A program made the position numbers and the translations under genes. Shown one piece after another: positions 23,143-34,359 of a stretch of 64,000 nt of DNA. The DNA is from Dichetophora obliterata (lineage: Eukaryota; Arthropoda; Insecta; Diptera; Sciomyzidae): the NCBI GenBank assembly GCA_963920525.1, contig OY986439.1:211709500-211773499 (forward strand), given 5' to 3'. The notes under the pieces were generated by a model. That model was not told the DNA's origin. It saw only the letters and a program-made list of their open reading frames with translations, and did not search any database. Positions within the stretch are counted from its first letter, which is position 1. Every line of letters starts with the position of its first letter.

Positions 23143-23490
23143 CTTACTACTAGTACTTACTACTATTACTACTACTACTACTTACTACTACTACTACTTA
23201 CTACTACTACTACTTACTACTACTACTTACTATTACTACTTACTACTATTACTACTTACTACTACTTACTACTACTACTACTACTACTACTACTTACTAC
23301 TACTACTACTTACTACTACTACTACTTACTACTACTACTTACTACTATTACTACTTACTACTACTTACTACTACTTACTACTACTACTACTTACTACTAC
23401 TACTATTTATTACCACTGCTACTTACTACTACTACTACTTACTACTACTACTATTTATTACCACTGCTACTTACTACTACTACTACTAGT
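23143..23490. repeat. (TACTACTACT)n microsatellite, left arm of a mirror pair
   Basis: About 350 bp of TAC/ACT repeats punctuated by CTTACT phase breaks. The reverse-complement motif makes up 23648-23862, giving a large hairpin-capable pair around a ~155-bp spacer. Confidence 0.93.
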
Positions 23491-23647
23491 ATACATCGAT
23501 AAATTATTCAAACACATTTTTTAAACAATAAATTTTCATCCAAAAATGTACTGGATAAATTATTAAACATTCAAATTGTCAATTGAAATTTTATCAACAA
23601 TTGAAATATATATATATTTTGAAATTTTATCGACAATTGAATTATAT

Positions 23648-23700
23648 ATAGTAGTAGCAAGTAGTAGTAGTAGTAAACAGCAGTAGTAGCAAGAAGTAGT

Positions 23701-23763
<63 letters not shown>

Positions 23764-23778
23764 AGTAGTAGCAGTAAT

Positions 23779-23813
<35 letters not shown>

Positions 23814-23862
23814 AGTAGTAGAAGTAGTAGTAATAGTAGTAAGTAGTAGTAGTAAGTTTATT
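23648..23862. repeat. (GTAGTAGTAA)n microsatellite, right arm of a mirror pair
   Basis: About 215 bp of GTA/TAG repeats, the complement of the array at 23143-23490 including its GTAAGTAGTAG phase breaks. The minus-strand frame of Y and L runs here is compositional. Confidence 0.93.
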
Positions 23863-24649
23863 TAATCGATTTTTCGAAAATGACTTGAAAATTTTTAGCG
23901 ACACATTTTCTACTTTTTATTTTTCGATTCATTTTCCGTTACTACTAAAAAGTATTCTATACAAAATAAATAGGCACAAAAAATTTTACTGATAAATTAT
24001 ACAACATTTATTTTCTCGATATAAATTTGATCGACATTGTTTTTTTTTGTGTATTTTTGTTTAAAATTATTAGTACTATGTCGAAAACTATACCAATAAT
24101 ATGTATATTTGAAATTTAAATCGATTCATTTTTTCACTGGTTGTTTTTCAATACATTTTCGGTAAACAATTAATAAACCTTTTATAGAAAACAACTATGC
24201 AACAAAAATTAAAATCGATAATAATACTGTAATTTTTCAATTTTCACTGGATATCGATACAGACAAATATTTAATCACTTAATTGAAGAGTTCAATTATT
24301 TTTCGATACATTTTCGCTAAATTATAAAACAACATATATTGAAAATTATCTCTATGTATAAAATTTTAAGCATAAAATTATTTAACTTTCAAATTTTCGA
24401 TTAAAATTTTAGCGACAAATATTTAATTATCGATGTGTCGATAATTTTTAAAAACTTGCCAACAAATTTTTCAACTCGCCGTTATTCCACCGTTTTCCGG
24501 AAAATAATTGAAAGACATTTTAAGCAAAATATCTATACATCTATAACTTTTATCAATATATTATTTAACGTTCTATAATTAAATATAGATATAAATTTTA
24601 CCGAAAAACTTTTAAATATAAATTTTCCGATTATTTATTTACATTCGTA

Positions 24650-26640
24650 AAATACATATATTTTCGGATAATTAACGTTAATTAACGATAATTAATGTTA
24701 ATTATTGAAAAACATTTTTGCATTCTTTAAAACGTGAAGCTCAGAAAAGAGCCTCCTCATTTAAGCAAACGTTGCCCAAAACCATGTGTGAAGCATAGAA
24801 AGTCGATAAGTCATTGAGTACAAATGATTACATGTTAACATACTTACTTTGGTTTTGAGCTATATTATATTTAAATAACCAAGATATACTAAACTAAATA
24901 AATTGAAATCGATATATTATATCAGGCGTAAATCGATTTCTCAAAAACTGCTGCTAGATTATTGAAAATTTTAAATTAATATTTTTTGATTAAAATGTTA
25001 ACTGTTAAGTATTTAAATGCTTTAAAAAATCCTTTTACATTACCATTTTTTATTAATATCTTGTTTGTTAATATTGTACATATCAACAAATCGACTTTAG
25101 TTTTTATAAATAGTTCTAGTGCTTGTTTATCAGCTTATCTCCATTTGTGTTCAAAGCCTAGTCAAAGTTTTGCGAGCTGTCGTTTAGAAAAAAAAATAGT
25201 CCATGGACGCATGCGCATTGTTGTAATCGGTACCTAAACCAGAAAACTTTAAGTAGCTAGAAGTCGGTAGCTGTGTAGCTAGCTGTATAAAGTAGTCAGT
25301 AAGTCAGCCAGTCGATGCGACGCATTCACACAAAAAAAATATCTGTATTGTATCTTTAAATTCGATACTGATCTGAATGTGTTGTGCAGCGCGACCAAAG
25401 GCGATTTCCTGTGCAGAACAACAATTACAATATAAAAACAACAACAACACTAACAAAAGGTATCCACCAGAAGCAACTGCAACAACATCAAGCCAACCTA
25501 AACGTTAAGGTAGCCAAATAGGAGGCAGCTGAAATTGATCTGCTTTTGATTTGCATCGCAACGTGCGCGCACGTATCTTATGGATATGTACTTTTGTTGG
25601 TGTTTTTTTTTCTGTCTATATCTTCTATTACTCTATGCCTCTATTGTTGTAGCTGGCCTGTTGTTGTAAACAACTGAACTGTATTCAAAGCTTAACAAAA
25701 GTATAGCAATATCTATAAGATACTTTTGCTCATAAATGCGCATTATTTTATGCCTTAACGTTTGCAGCTAAATTGAAATCTATTTATTCTATATTGTTAT
25801 ACCAAAAAAAAAATTAGATTTTATTTTTTTCGTATATTGTATCATTTGCTAAAACATAATCACGCTTGTTGTAATTGTTGTTGCTGCAAATTCAATTCAT
25901 TAACAAAAAGTAATTCAAAACCGATCTTATTGCGTCTATCTAAGTTTTTGTCGAGAAGTATAGTATCTAAATATCTGCTCGACTGCTTAAGTGTGTTTTT
26001 TATATTGTTTATTTAATGCATGCTTTTGTTGTTAGTTGATAGTTGTTGTTGTTTTTGTTGTGATTATTGTCGCTAGCCTGCCCAAAGGTGAGATTCTTCA
26101 ATTTGTCACATACATCTATGAGATCATGTATCACACTTATATGAGGGCGATCTATTTTCATGTCATGCTTGTGTTATTTTATCTTATTTGGAGGGTTTTT
26201 TTTTTAAAACTATTTATTTTGTTTCTTATTTATTTTAAAACAATTGTAGCTGTCAGCATTGAAATGAGATCTATTTGCAACTGAATTTAGATTAAATTCC
26301 AATCTTCGCTTATCTCTAAGATAGCATAATAGTGTGAAGATCATCAGCATCATCGCCAAAATTAGATGAGCTAATTTTGTGCGCAGTTCTTAGCAAAAAG
26401 TGTGAGAAAAGTCATTTGAAAGATGATAGCAACAATTCCAAAAATTTAATTCAGATAATTTTTAAAAAAAAATATACTTTGAGATCTAAGGAAGGTAGAA
26501 GGCAGCTACAGATTTGTACTTTGTCATGTAGAAAGTTTAATGGAACTCAACACAATTCGCTACATAAAGGATTCAATAGAACAAAAAAGATTTTTTGTCA
26601 AATAAAAAGATAGTATATATTAAAATTCTGTAGTTCGACC
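24650..26640. other. Mostly unique, gene-poor sequence with weak promoter-like motifs
   Basis: Small TTAACG repeats lie near 24665-24705. From ~25190 sequence complexity rises. TATAAAG at 25286 is followed by TCAGTA and CCAGTC, then a CAACAACAAC-rich leader-like stretch to ~25500 that resembles a fly 5' UTR, with possible donors near 25458 (AAAAGGTATCC). No frame longer than ~85 codons and no recognisable domain. A promoter is possible but unproven. Confidence 0.25.
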
Positions 26641-26756
26641 ATTTCCCATACCTTTACTTAATTCTTAACTTAATTTACATTCTCCATACTTTTAAAGGTA
26701 TCTACATACTTGCATACAAAGTTTCGAATTGTTTGCGCCCTATTTTTTAATTTGCT

Positions 26757-26954
26757 TCAAGGCTTGTTGGTGCTTTCGCCTCTGAATATGTTGCTCCTCA
26801 AAATATTTTTTTCAGAATTTACTGCAATACCACACAGTTTGCAAAGCAAAATTTTATCATCAGTGGAAAACGAATCATTTCCAAACATTTTTACAAAGTT
26901 ACGCATTTTGCGTGATTTTCTAGCAGCGTATTTAGGCACTTTTTTTATGCACAA
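26757..26954 (-). pseudogene. hAT transposase N-terminal zinc-finger fragment
   Basis: The 65-residue minus-strand frame contains FGNDSFSTDDKILLCKLC followed by a segment resembling the rest of the short C2-H2-type finger found at the N-terminus of CGGBP1-like and hAT transposases (FG.D.FSTDGK.L.CK.C). The two cysteines are present; the expected downstream histidines are not visible, so the finger is degraded or the frame is broken. No catalytic core was found next to it. Nearby AAAAAGGCAAAA repeats (27260-27320) may belong to the same dead element. The resemblance is to a short motif, so certainty is modest. Confidence 0.45.
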
Positions 26955-26959
26955 CTCTT

Positions 26960-27885
26960 TTTAAAACTTTAATAAAATATACTGATTTCTCAACAATTGA
27001 ACATGTTCATTCAAAATGTATCGCTTAAAACAAACTTTACACTTAACAATTTTTTATTGACATAGCTGTCTCCTTCTTACAAGTTATTTGTTAATGGAGC
27101 AGTTACAACGAAGTGGAAAGCAGGTTCTTTTCGAAAATTTGTTTAATTGTTGTCACAAAAAAAATAATACAATTTAAAAACATTGCCACCATATAGATTT
27201 ATGAATCTTACAAAAAAAAAAACAAAAAACTCTTGGTAAATTATTAAAAAAATTTAAAAAGCTTTAAAAAGGCAAAAAAGGCAAAATGTAGTAAAAAGGG
27301 CAAAAAAGGCAAAATTAAATTTTGTATTTGGAATCATTAAGACTCAAAACGTGTACTTCTTTTATCCACAAATAAATCTATCCACAAACAAAAAAAAGGC
27401 AAAGTCAACAAAATTCAGGTCCTGGTCATGAGCTATTTGTATTTAAATTGGCGCGATATTGCACGCCTTATCGTTCCACTTGCTCGCCAAATAACGCAAA
27501 TGGCGTGTAGTATCGTTTTTAATGCTGAGGATTTGGACTTTTTTTTTGGAAAGAAAAATTAAAAAAAAAATACTCATTTTTATTTTCGAGTGTATCTACC
27601 TCTAAGCTAGAACACGATATTTTATTATTGAAATTCTTTTACTCGTGCAAAGAAAAAAAGGAAAAAACCCCAAAAAATAGTATCAAAAAGGATACGAGTA
27701 CTGTAGGAAAGTAGGGTTAATTTAGATAAGTGAGATAAGTGTTTTTTTTTTCTATCATCTAAATTTTTCGAGTTAATCCAATTTTATCAAATAAAATATC
27801 TTATTTTATGAAAGGTGCCGCACCAACTTTCCCATTCCTTTTAAGTGTACACGGGAACGTCTATGATATTTTTTAAAAATCATTA
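26960..27885. other. AT-rich sequence with AAAAAGGCAAAA repeats
   Basis: Six or so AAAGGCAAAA motifs lie between 27265 and 27320, with another near 27395. The rest is AT-rich with no gene seen. Confidence 0.5.
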
Positions 27886-27886
27886 G

Positions 27887-28145
27887 AAAATTCTGTGTCG
27901 ATAAGCAATAACAGCTTAAGTCTAATTTCAAAGATTCGAGAAATCTTGCTTCGAAGTTTTCAAACGCCATATAAGTTATATGAAAGGGTCTTTTGTTTTC
28001 GTGACATAACTTTGGTTTAAGTCATGCTAGGAGCTCCAGATTTTGTGTTTTTATAGTACTTTATGCGTAGAACACAGCTACATCAATAACTCAGTTCTGT
28101 CTTAAGTAGACTTACGCGATTATTGCTTATCGGACACAGAATTAA
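27887..28145. mobile_element. ~257-bp MITE, ATTCTGTGTC ends
   Basis: Inverted ends share ATTCTGTGTC(C)GATAAGCAATAA and GTAAGTCTA over ~40 bp. TTA follows the right end and precedes the left end, but the exact boundary and TSD are unclear. Non-coding. Confidence 0.7.
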
Positions 28146-28257
28146 TGCTTGCGAGTTAATGTCCGATGGTGTCAAGTGTCAGATGAAACTTCACTTTATC
28201 TATTGATAAAGGTTTAAATAAAATTGAATATAGTAAAAAGGAAATTTTGATTCATTG

Positions 28258-28640
28258 AAATAACACCCAATGAAATAACGCTTAAAATAAAAAATGAAAT
28301 AAAGCCCAAAAAATTAAATAACGCCCAAACTGAAAATGAAATAAGACCCAAAATATTTTGGGCATACAGAAATGAAATAGCGCCCTAAATCAAAAATGAA
28401 ATAAGGACCCAAAAGAATTAAATAACGCCAAAACCGAAAATAAAATAAGATCCAAAATCTTTTTGGAAAAAAATTGGGAACATTTTACCGGCTCCGCGAA
28501 ATAACTCCTTATGAAAGAACTCCCAACCGTAAATGAAATAAGTCCTAACATTCAAAGATCAAATAACTCCTAACTCCTGGTGAAATAAAACCTAAAGAAA
28601 AAATTAAATAAAACATTTAGGAGTATATTCACTATGAAAT
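28258..28640. repeat. GAAATAACGCCCAAA minisatellite
   Basis: Roughly fifteen degenerate units of AAATGAAATAACGCCCAAA or AAATAAGACCCAAA. One stretch (28274-28313) reappears almost exactly, inverted, at 31313-31350, and partial units occur at 28765 and 30125. Confidence 0.8.
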
Positions 28641-28707
28641 AAAACCCAAACGGCAATAATGAATTTCCTAATTTTCAGAATTTTAAAAAAAACAATTGTG
28701 GTTCTTC

Positions 28708-28943
28708 TGGCCGCGACCATAAAGCGAGCAGAGAAAGCTCTAGACCTCTGGAAAAATGCACACAAAACGTAAAATTAAATAAGGGCCCAAATTCGGGATC
28801 TTTTTTGAATATGAAATATTGACCCGTAGTAAATTTCGATAAGGCAAGTATATTGTGTTTTGCTGTGTTGTTGCCACCCCACGTTAGATGCGACTGCCTG
28901 ACCGCGACCATAAAGCAAGCAGGGAAGGCTCTAGACCTCTAGT
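28708..28943. repeat. Direct repeat CCGCGACCATAAAGC
   Basis: Two copies of CCGCGACCATAAAGCRAGCA plus GCTCTAGACCTCT lie ~192 bp apart (28708 and 28901). Partial tandem duplication; no gene. Confidence 0.75.
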
Positions 28944-29205
28944 AGATAAGGTGTTGGACCAGCACATCAGAGGACGTATGTTCAAATCACGAAGTGGTCA
29001 GAATTTTTTTTTATTTTAGCTTAATTTAGCTGGGTCTCAAACCCACGTTTCTGCTTGCTTGCTTGCTTGCTTACTTACTGCAAGCTAACTTGCATTTGTA
29101 ATGATGCAAAATAAGCGTAACTTTCTTAACAAGTAAGATGAAAGAGTGAATAAGGTGTTAGACCAGCACATCAGAGGACGTGTGTTCAAATTCTTAACTG
29201 GTCAG
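28944..29205 (+). repeat. Two tRNA-like SINE segments in tandem
   Basis: GATAAGGTGTTGGACCAGCA with ATGTTCAAATC (28947-29000) and AATAAGGTGTTAGACCAGCA with GTGTTCAAATTC (29148-29203) are direct repeats ~200 bp apart. Each looks like an A-box arm followed by a B-box. A (CTTG)n run at 29053-29078 separates them. Degenerate pol III-derived repeats. Confidence 0.45.
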
Positions 29206-29209
29206 AAAA

Positions 29210-30460
29210 GTTTTTTATCTAAGTGGATATTTATATTGCTTTATTCTTAAACTTTTTGTGGATTAAAAACTAATATTTTTTGAATTAGAAAATTTTAAAC
29301 TTTAAAAAATTTAAGTTTCAAATTTAGTCCAATCTTTTTAACGTATAGTAAAAAAAGGTTGAACTTATTTCGAATTTAAACTTTTTTTAATTTATGCACT
29401 GGAATTCCTATAATTGTGATTTTCATTTACAGCTGTTTTTAAGCAACAATAATTAAAATTGCACGTGGGTAAAGGAATATTCTATCTTGCTCAAAAACTG
29501 AGAGGTTCTTCTCATTCGGTGAAGAAAAACACTGAATTTAATCTACCAGATCAATCAATATACATGTCAAATTGTATCTATTTCAAATTGTAGCAATAGC
29601 TACGATTACAGAATATAACTGTAAGTTTTTAAAACAAACTTGTGTTTCTTAATAAAAAAAAAACTGATTTCAGCAACAAATCCCGCAAAAGAACTATTTT
29701 TCTCATACAGCTGAATATTTTCGTGTAGAATTATTCTCAATAAATTAGTTTTTATTTTTTTATTTCCTATCGATCACTGTAGCACGTGCTGCGTGCTTGA
29801 TTGGTTAGATTTAATGCTGCGATCATTACAAGAAAGGCGTGAGTGAGATTATGTGATTTGGAAAATTTTATAAATTATAAAAATAGTCTTGTAAAACGAT
29901 AATTTTTATAGTTTCTTGTATCTTTGATAAACTTCTCGGGGAATAGGAAACATCAACAACTAACGGCTTTCATGAAAATTGCCTTAATTCTCAAAATTTG
30001 TATGCCACATCAAGAGTTTCACCTGCTCACACACACACACAGTATAACCAACATGATCACCACCCATATTTTTTCATAATTTCTTGCTCACAGCTATCAT
30101 TTTTCTTCTTGCACACAAAACGAAAAATTAAATAAGGGCCAAAATTCGGAATCTTTTTTTAAAATGAAATATTGTCCCACCACATAAAATGATATTTGGC
30201 CGATAAAATGGCTTTCCCTCGTACGGAATTTTAAAACCACAATTCGGATAAGGGTAAATCGTTATATCATAAATAAAAAAAACTGTTTGGGCTTTATGCG
30301 GACATGCCTTTCTTTCATTTTACAGTACTTCTGGATATAATTCTTTTTTTAATAGGCGGCCTTCGACCGCTGCTTAAGGATTACAACCCTCAGTAAGTCC
30401 AACATCGGCTTCGCTGTCTACAGTACTTCTGAATTGAATATAAATTGATCTAACATTTTG
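29210..30460. other. Gene-free sequence with one dispersed fragment
   Basis: The ~90-bp segment at 29340-29432 (GGTTGAACTTATTTCGAATT and onward) recurs at 57762-57845. The rest is unique AT-rich sequence. Confidence 0.5.
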
Positions 30461-30464
30461 ATGA

Positions 30465-31355
30465 CAAAACTTTGGGCATTATTTCATTATAAATTAACAC
30501 GCAAATTTGGGTACCCTGACATAACCCCAAGTGGCACAATCCTAATTTTTAATTTTGGATTAAACCCAAATTTTTTATTTGAGGCAATGTCACTGCTTGT
30601 AAAGTGTCACAACCCCAATTGGGATAATGCCACTTTTGAGCCCAAAAATGAGAAAATTTGGATAGACATTTCGAAATATTTTGTTTTTGCCAAAATTAAT
30701 TTCTTTACTATTTTTTCGTGGAACGTATGTATGTATGTATTAAGAGCTTTAAATAACAAATCTGTATAAATTAATGGCCCCTCTCATCTGGTTTAGAAGT
30801 TATAGGGGTACAAATTAAAGAAAATGGGCTCGAAAACCTTGCTATTTTTCTCTTAATTGCATACTTTTATAAATTAAGCAAGAATATTTAAAGAAAAATA
30901 ATGCTATTACCTATTCAATAAGCTATTAAGCATTAAATTCCATGCATTACTTTTCAAGATAGAACACTTTTATTACATATGTGAGTCCCAACTTTTTTTC
31001 AATAAACTAAACCAGTTTAGTTTTTTTCTTTAATTTGCTCTTCCAGCCTAATATATCCAAACATTACAATTTTTTATAAAAAATCGCGCGATTTATAGAA
31101 AAACTATATTCTAGAAATTCTAAAATACCAGAAAAAATGTGGAATTTTTACTTCTTTTTATTTAAGGATATGTCATCCCTTCCATAGTGACATAATCCCA
31201 TGTACAAAAATTGGGTTTATGTCACTGTATGAGGAGTGACATTATCTCAAAATTAAAAATTGGGATGGAATTATATCACGGCACCCCAAATTTGAATGGA
31301 AAATTTTTGGGCTTTATTTCATTTTTTATTTTGGGCGTTATTTCCCTGAACCGGA
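30465..31355. mobile_element. Inverted-repeat element, CCCAAATTTGGGTACC-type arms
   Basis: The segment 30490-30620 (GCAAATTTGGGTACCCTGAC, CCCAAATTTTT, AATGTCACTGC) is an inverted, diverged copy of 31180-31310. The right end also carries an inverted copy of the GAAATAACGCCC minisatellite at 28274. A 103-codon plus frame through the left arm has no recognised domain. Confidence 0.5.
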
Positions 31356-31564
31356 AACTTTAATTTGCAGTTCTTGTGTGTATTTCGGTTATATTGCAAA
31401 GTATTTGTCAGATTGCGGTAAAAGATTTTCTGACGTATTGTATTATCATCTGGAGCATATGCATTTTGTAATATTTCAATTAACAAACACGGAGCAGTGT
31501 TGGTTTACGTGACCCAATGTCAGAAAAAATCTGTTTCAATTCCTTGCCTTTGCTAAGCCTTTAA

Positions 31565-32031
31565 CCCTGGATGTGCTTTGTTAGTCGGATTGACTAACAT
31601 TGATTATATCTGTGGTCACAAGGAATAACGACTAAACTCAAAGTATCGTAAAAAACGATATTTTAATTGCACGAACTACGACCTATTTTTTTTAAATATA
31701 TGATCCGTTACAAACAAAATACATGCATACATAAGTGATGATCAATTTTGGGCAAAAAATGGATATCTGCATACTTCAAAAAATTGACAATAAAGTAAAT
31801 TCCATATCGCTTTTTTACGATATTTTGAGTTTAGTCATTATTCCTTGTGACCACAGATATAAGTTGTGTTTTCTTTGAATGAAGTCACTAATGTATTTGT
31901 TCAATACACACAATTTGAAAAAAAAAATTAAATATTTTTTTTGTTTGTTTATTAGAATATAAAATATATAAAAAAACTTCAACTTAATTTCATTTTAAGA
32001 ACATGGTTGAAATAGCGATGCACATCCAGGG
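31565..32031. mobile_element. piggyBac-like MITE with TTAA TSD (interrupted)
   Basis: TTAA at 31561-31564 and 32032-32035 flanks the inverted ends CCCTGGATGTGC / GCACATCCAGGG. The TTAA target and CCC start are the piggyBac signature. About 212 bp when the nested 253-bp MITE is removed. Non-coding. Confidence 0.85.
31607..31859. mobile_element. 253-bp MITE (TATCTGTGG family), copy 2
   Basis: Same length as copy 1 at 756-1008 and almost identical. TA flanks both ends (31605-31606 and 31860-31861). Inserted inside the piggyBac-like MITE, so it is the younger insertion here. Confidence 0.92.
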
Positions 32032-32246
32032 TTAAAAAATTTAAAAAATTTTTTATAATATATTATTTACGTCAGAACCTGTGGTAAAAGTTTGAATACC
32101 AAAATCCCATATGACATCAAACTTGACGTGTCTTAAACGCGTATTTCAAAAACAAACCAATAAGCAATAAATGTTGTCAAGAGACATTAAAAAAGGAATA
32201 ATTTCCATGTAGCTTCATAAGAAATTAACTTCCACAAAAGTTATGT

Positions 32247-32434
32247 GAGGTCCTTTGACCTCCTAAGGTCAGTCGCATGCCTAGTCGCTAAGTTGCCCGC
32301 TGGTGTATTAACAAAAAATTGACACATTTTCGTCACAGTCATGTGTCGCATGCGACAAATACACATCGCAAAGAAATTTCTCTTAGCTGTCGTTGACATT
32401 GCCTACGCTGCACAGTGCGTTGAGCCTATATAAA
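32247..32434 (+). promoter_or_regulatory. Promoter-like motif group
   Basis: GAGGTC-CTTT-GACCTC (32247-32262) is a perfect inverted repeat resembling nuclear-receptor half-sites, with a third AAGGTCA at 32265. TGTCGCATGCGACA (32344-32357) is a perfect 14-bp palindrome. TATATAAA (32427-32434) follows in a GC-richer stretch. Together they resemble a fly promoter, but no downstream coding exon is recognised, so this is speculative. Confidence 0.3.
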
Positions 32435-32479
32435 TCAGCGTCAAAAATACAAGTTTTATAAAAAAATAACCACTTTGCC

Positions 32480-34190
32480 TCAGTAGATTTGAGATCGCTT
32501 ATTTCAAAAATGTAAGATTTCATCTAAACTTTATTCTTATTTCTCAAATCATATTAAACAATTAAACTTTTGGCATATCTGAGATATTATTGTATAAAAA
32601 TTAACAGTAAGATTTTGCTTTCAAACTTACTATACAAAATTTGTTGATAGTATTTTCATACCAAACTGACTCGTTTTCACAAAAAAGTAGCCACATAAAA
32701 TGCTTAATAATATTCTTGCTTATGTTAAGAAGGGAAGGGGGGGGGGGAGTAAACACTTCAAAAGACAATATAAAATAATAGAAATCGAAAGGACCAATTT
32801 TATTTTTCCACCTCTCAAAGTTTGCTATTTTTTGAGTATTAAGCCATATTTGTAAATAAAGTTCATTTCTTTTATGAAATCATATTCAAAAAAAGGAAAT
32901 TATTTTCATAATTTCAAAATGTTGCAAAAAAACAAACAAAAAATGATGCATACATCCTTATCGTTCTTCGCAATTTCCGTAGTCTTGGAGAAGTTAATGG
33001 ACACAAGATTCTATGCCTCATGAAATAAGTTGTCTTATAAACAGATTTCCAAATAATCTTTGCCACATGATCAAGAAAGCTTTTGTTTGCTGCTAATTTT
33101 TGTAGCGTCCTTAATGCACCAGTTACTACAGTACCAAGAGTATTTTACCACCCAACTGGATATTCGGATCAAGCATTGCTTCCACATTAAGTATTGTAAT
33201 GAACTTTGTCGAAAGTAGTAATACAAGCTTGTGTTTTATTTAAATGATGAATTATGACGAAAATTATGACGAAAAAACAAAGAATTGGCCGAAATATACA
33301 ACTTTTCGAAAATCATTTCATTTGTGTTTTTATTTTAGAAGATATGAATATGTTTTCTTTTCCAATGTAACTTGATACAATCACACTAGTAATTGTAACC
33401 ATTTATAATATTAATCGAGTATGATTTCTCGCCTCCCTCATTTCTCTAACTAGTCTTTAGTTTGTTTTCATTTCGTATTAGATATATAATTGAAAAAATT
33501 TCTAATCATACTTATATGTAACGAATGTAAATTGCAATATATTTATAATTTTTTTCAATAACAAAGTTTTCAAAGATCTTAAAATTTTTTTGTAATCTTC
33601 AGCTTAGTATGCTGTAGGAACGAAAAAAAATTTCCATAAGAAATACATTGCGATCTTTGACAACGAACTGGCAGTTTTGTAATTTCGCAGAGAAATTTTT
33701 TTCGTCAGCTAGTACGCTGTAGAAACGAAAATTATTGCTATGTTGCCAAATTTCCATTCGTGAGTGAAAAGTTGAAATGTCAAAATTTCGCTGTCGATTA
33801 TATGCCCGTACATTTAAATGGCACGGAAATTTGCCATTCAACAATAAAAAATAGGCAGTAAGTGTGTTTAAGTGTTGAATTTGTTATTTAACAAATTGAA
33901 TGTTGCATTTATATAGTTTATTAATGTGTAGTCTTGCCTTTTATGGGATATAAAATTGCAGCAATAAAAAAAAATATGAATAAAAATATGAACCTGTCAA
34001 CCAGAACAGCAAGTGCTTTTTCTAAACACAAAAATTTTGACTACACCAAAATTTCGCGAGTAGAGCTATATGCCCAAATATTTTCGCTCCCACAGCATAC
34101 TAAGATTTATTTTCAAATAAAAAAAAACAACTTAATTTTCTTTAAAAAGGTAAAGTTTTTAAATCACGCATATATTTCTTAATATAGATA
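32480..34190. other. Gene-free sequence with a short direct duplication
   Basis: The segment with CAGCTTAGTATGCTGTAGGA (33600) is repeated as CAGCTAGTACGCTGTAGAAA (33707). A poly-G run lies near 32739. Frames of ~80 codons here show no domain. Confidence 0.5.
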
Positions 34191-34194
34191 TGTA

Positions 34195-34356
34195 CACCTA
34201 ATCCTGTTTTTGCACGGTACATACGTTCCAGAAAATATCGTGTAAAAAAAAATCAAAACGTGAAAATAACGTGTAAAAACAGGATAAGTTTATTTCTGTC
34301 GACCGTGTTATTTCAAAATCGTGTAAAAAAAGACCGTGCAAAAACAGGATTAGGTG
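34195..34356. mobile_element. 162-bp MITE, CACCTAATCCTGTTTTTGC TIR, TA-flanked
   Basis: The first 24 bp, starting CACCTAATCCTGTTTTTGCA, are perfectly inverted at the right end, with TA on both sides. The interior repeats CGTGTAAAAA. A related half-sequence (CACGGTAGATACGTTCC and CGTGTAAAAA) occurs at 46150-46265. Tc1/mariner-like by TSD. Confidence 0.9.
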
Positions 34357-34359
34357 TAT

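Larger units (their letters stand above)
20760..24650. repeat. Degenerate ~800-bp tandem array rich in ATCGAT
   Basis: A landmark beginning CCTTCAAATTTTTAATARGA recurs at 20796, 21755 and 22553 followed by the same order of blocks (ACTTTATTGAAAGTG, AAAAATTTTGATCGAT, ATTTATTGAAATTATAAGTC). The first spacing exceeds the second by ~160 bp, which is the size of an insertion at ~21605-21750. Within each unit a shorter motif near TTTTAATCGATAAATTTTT recurs many times. The third unit is broken by inverted microsatellites; decayed unit sequence resumes to ~24650. No coding capacity. Confidence 0.7.

Noticed and set aside
23563..23904. Minus-strand 113-codon frame of Y, L and T runs
   Set aside because: It is the translation of the GTA microsatellite and has no domain.
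25286..25320. Core promoter (TATAAAG plus CCAGTC)
   Set aside because: The TATA-to-initiator distance (~24 bp) is short and no exon follows; kept only as a note in the region entry.
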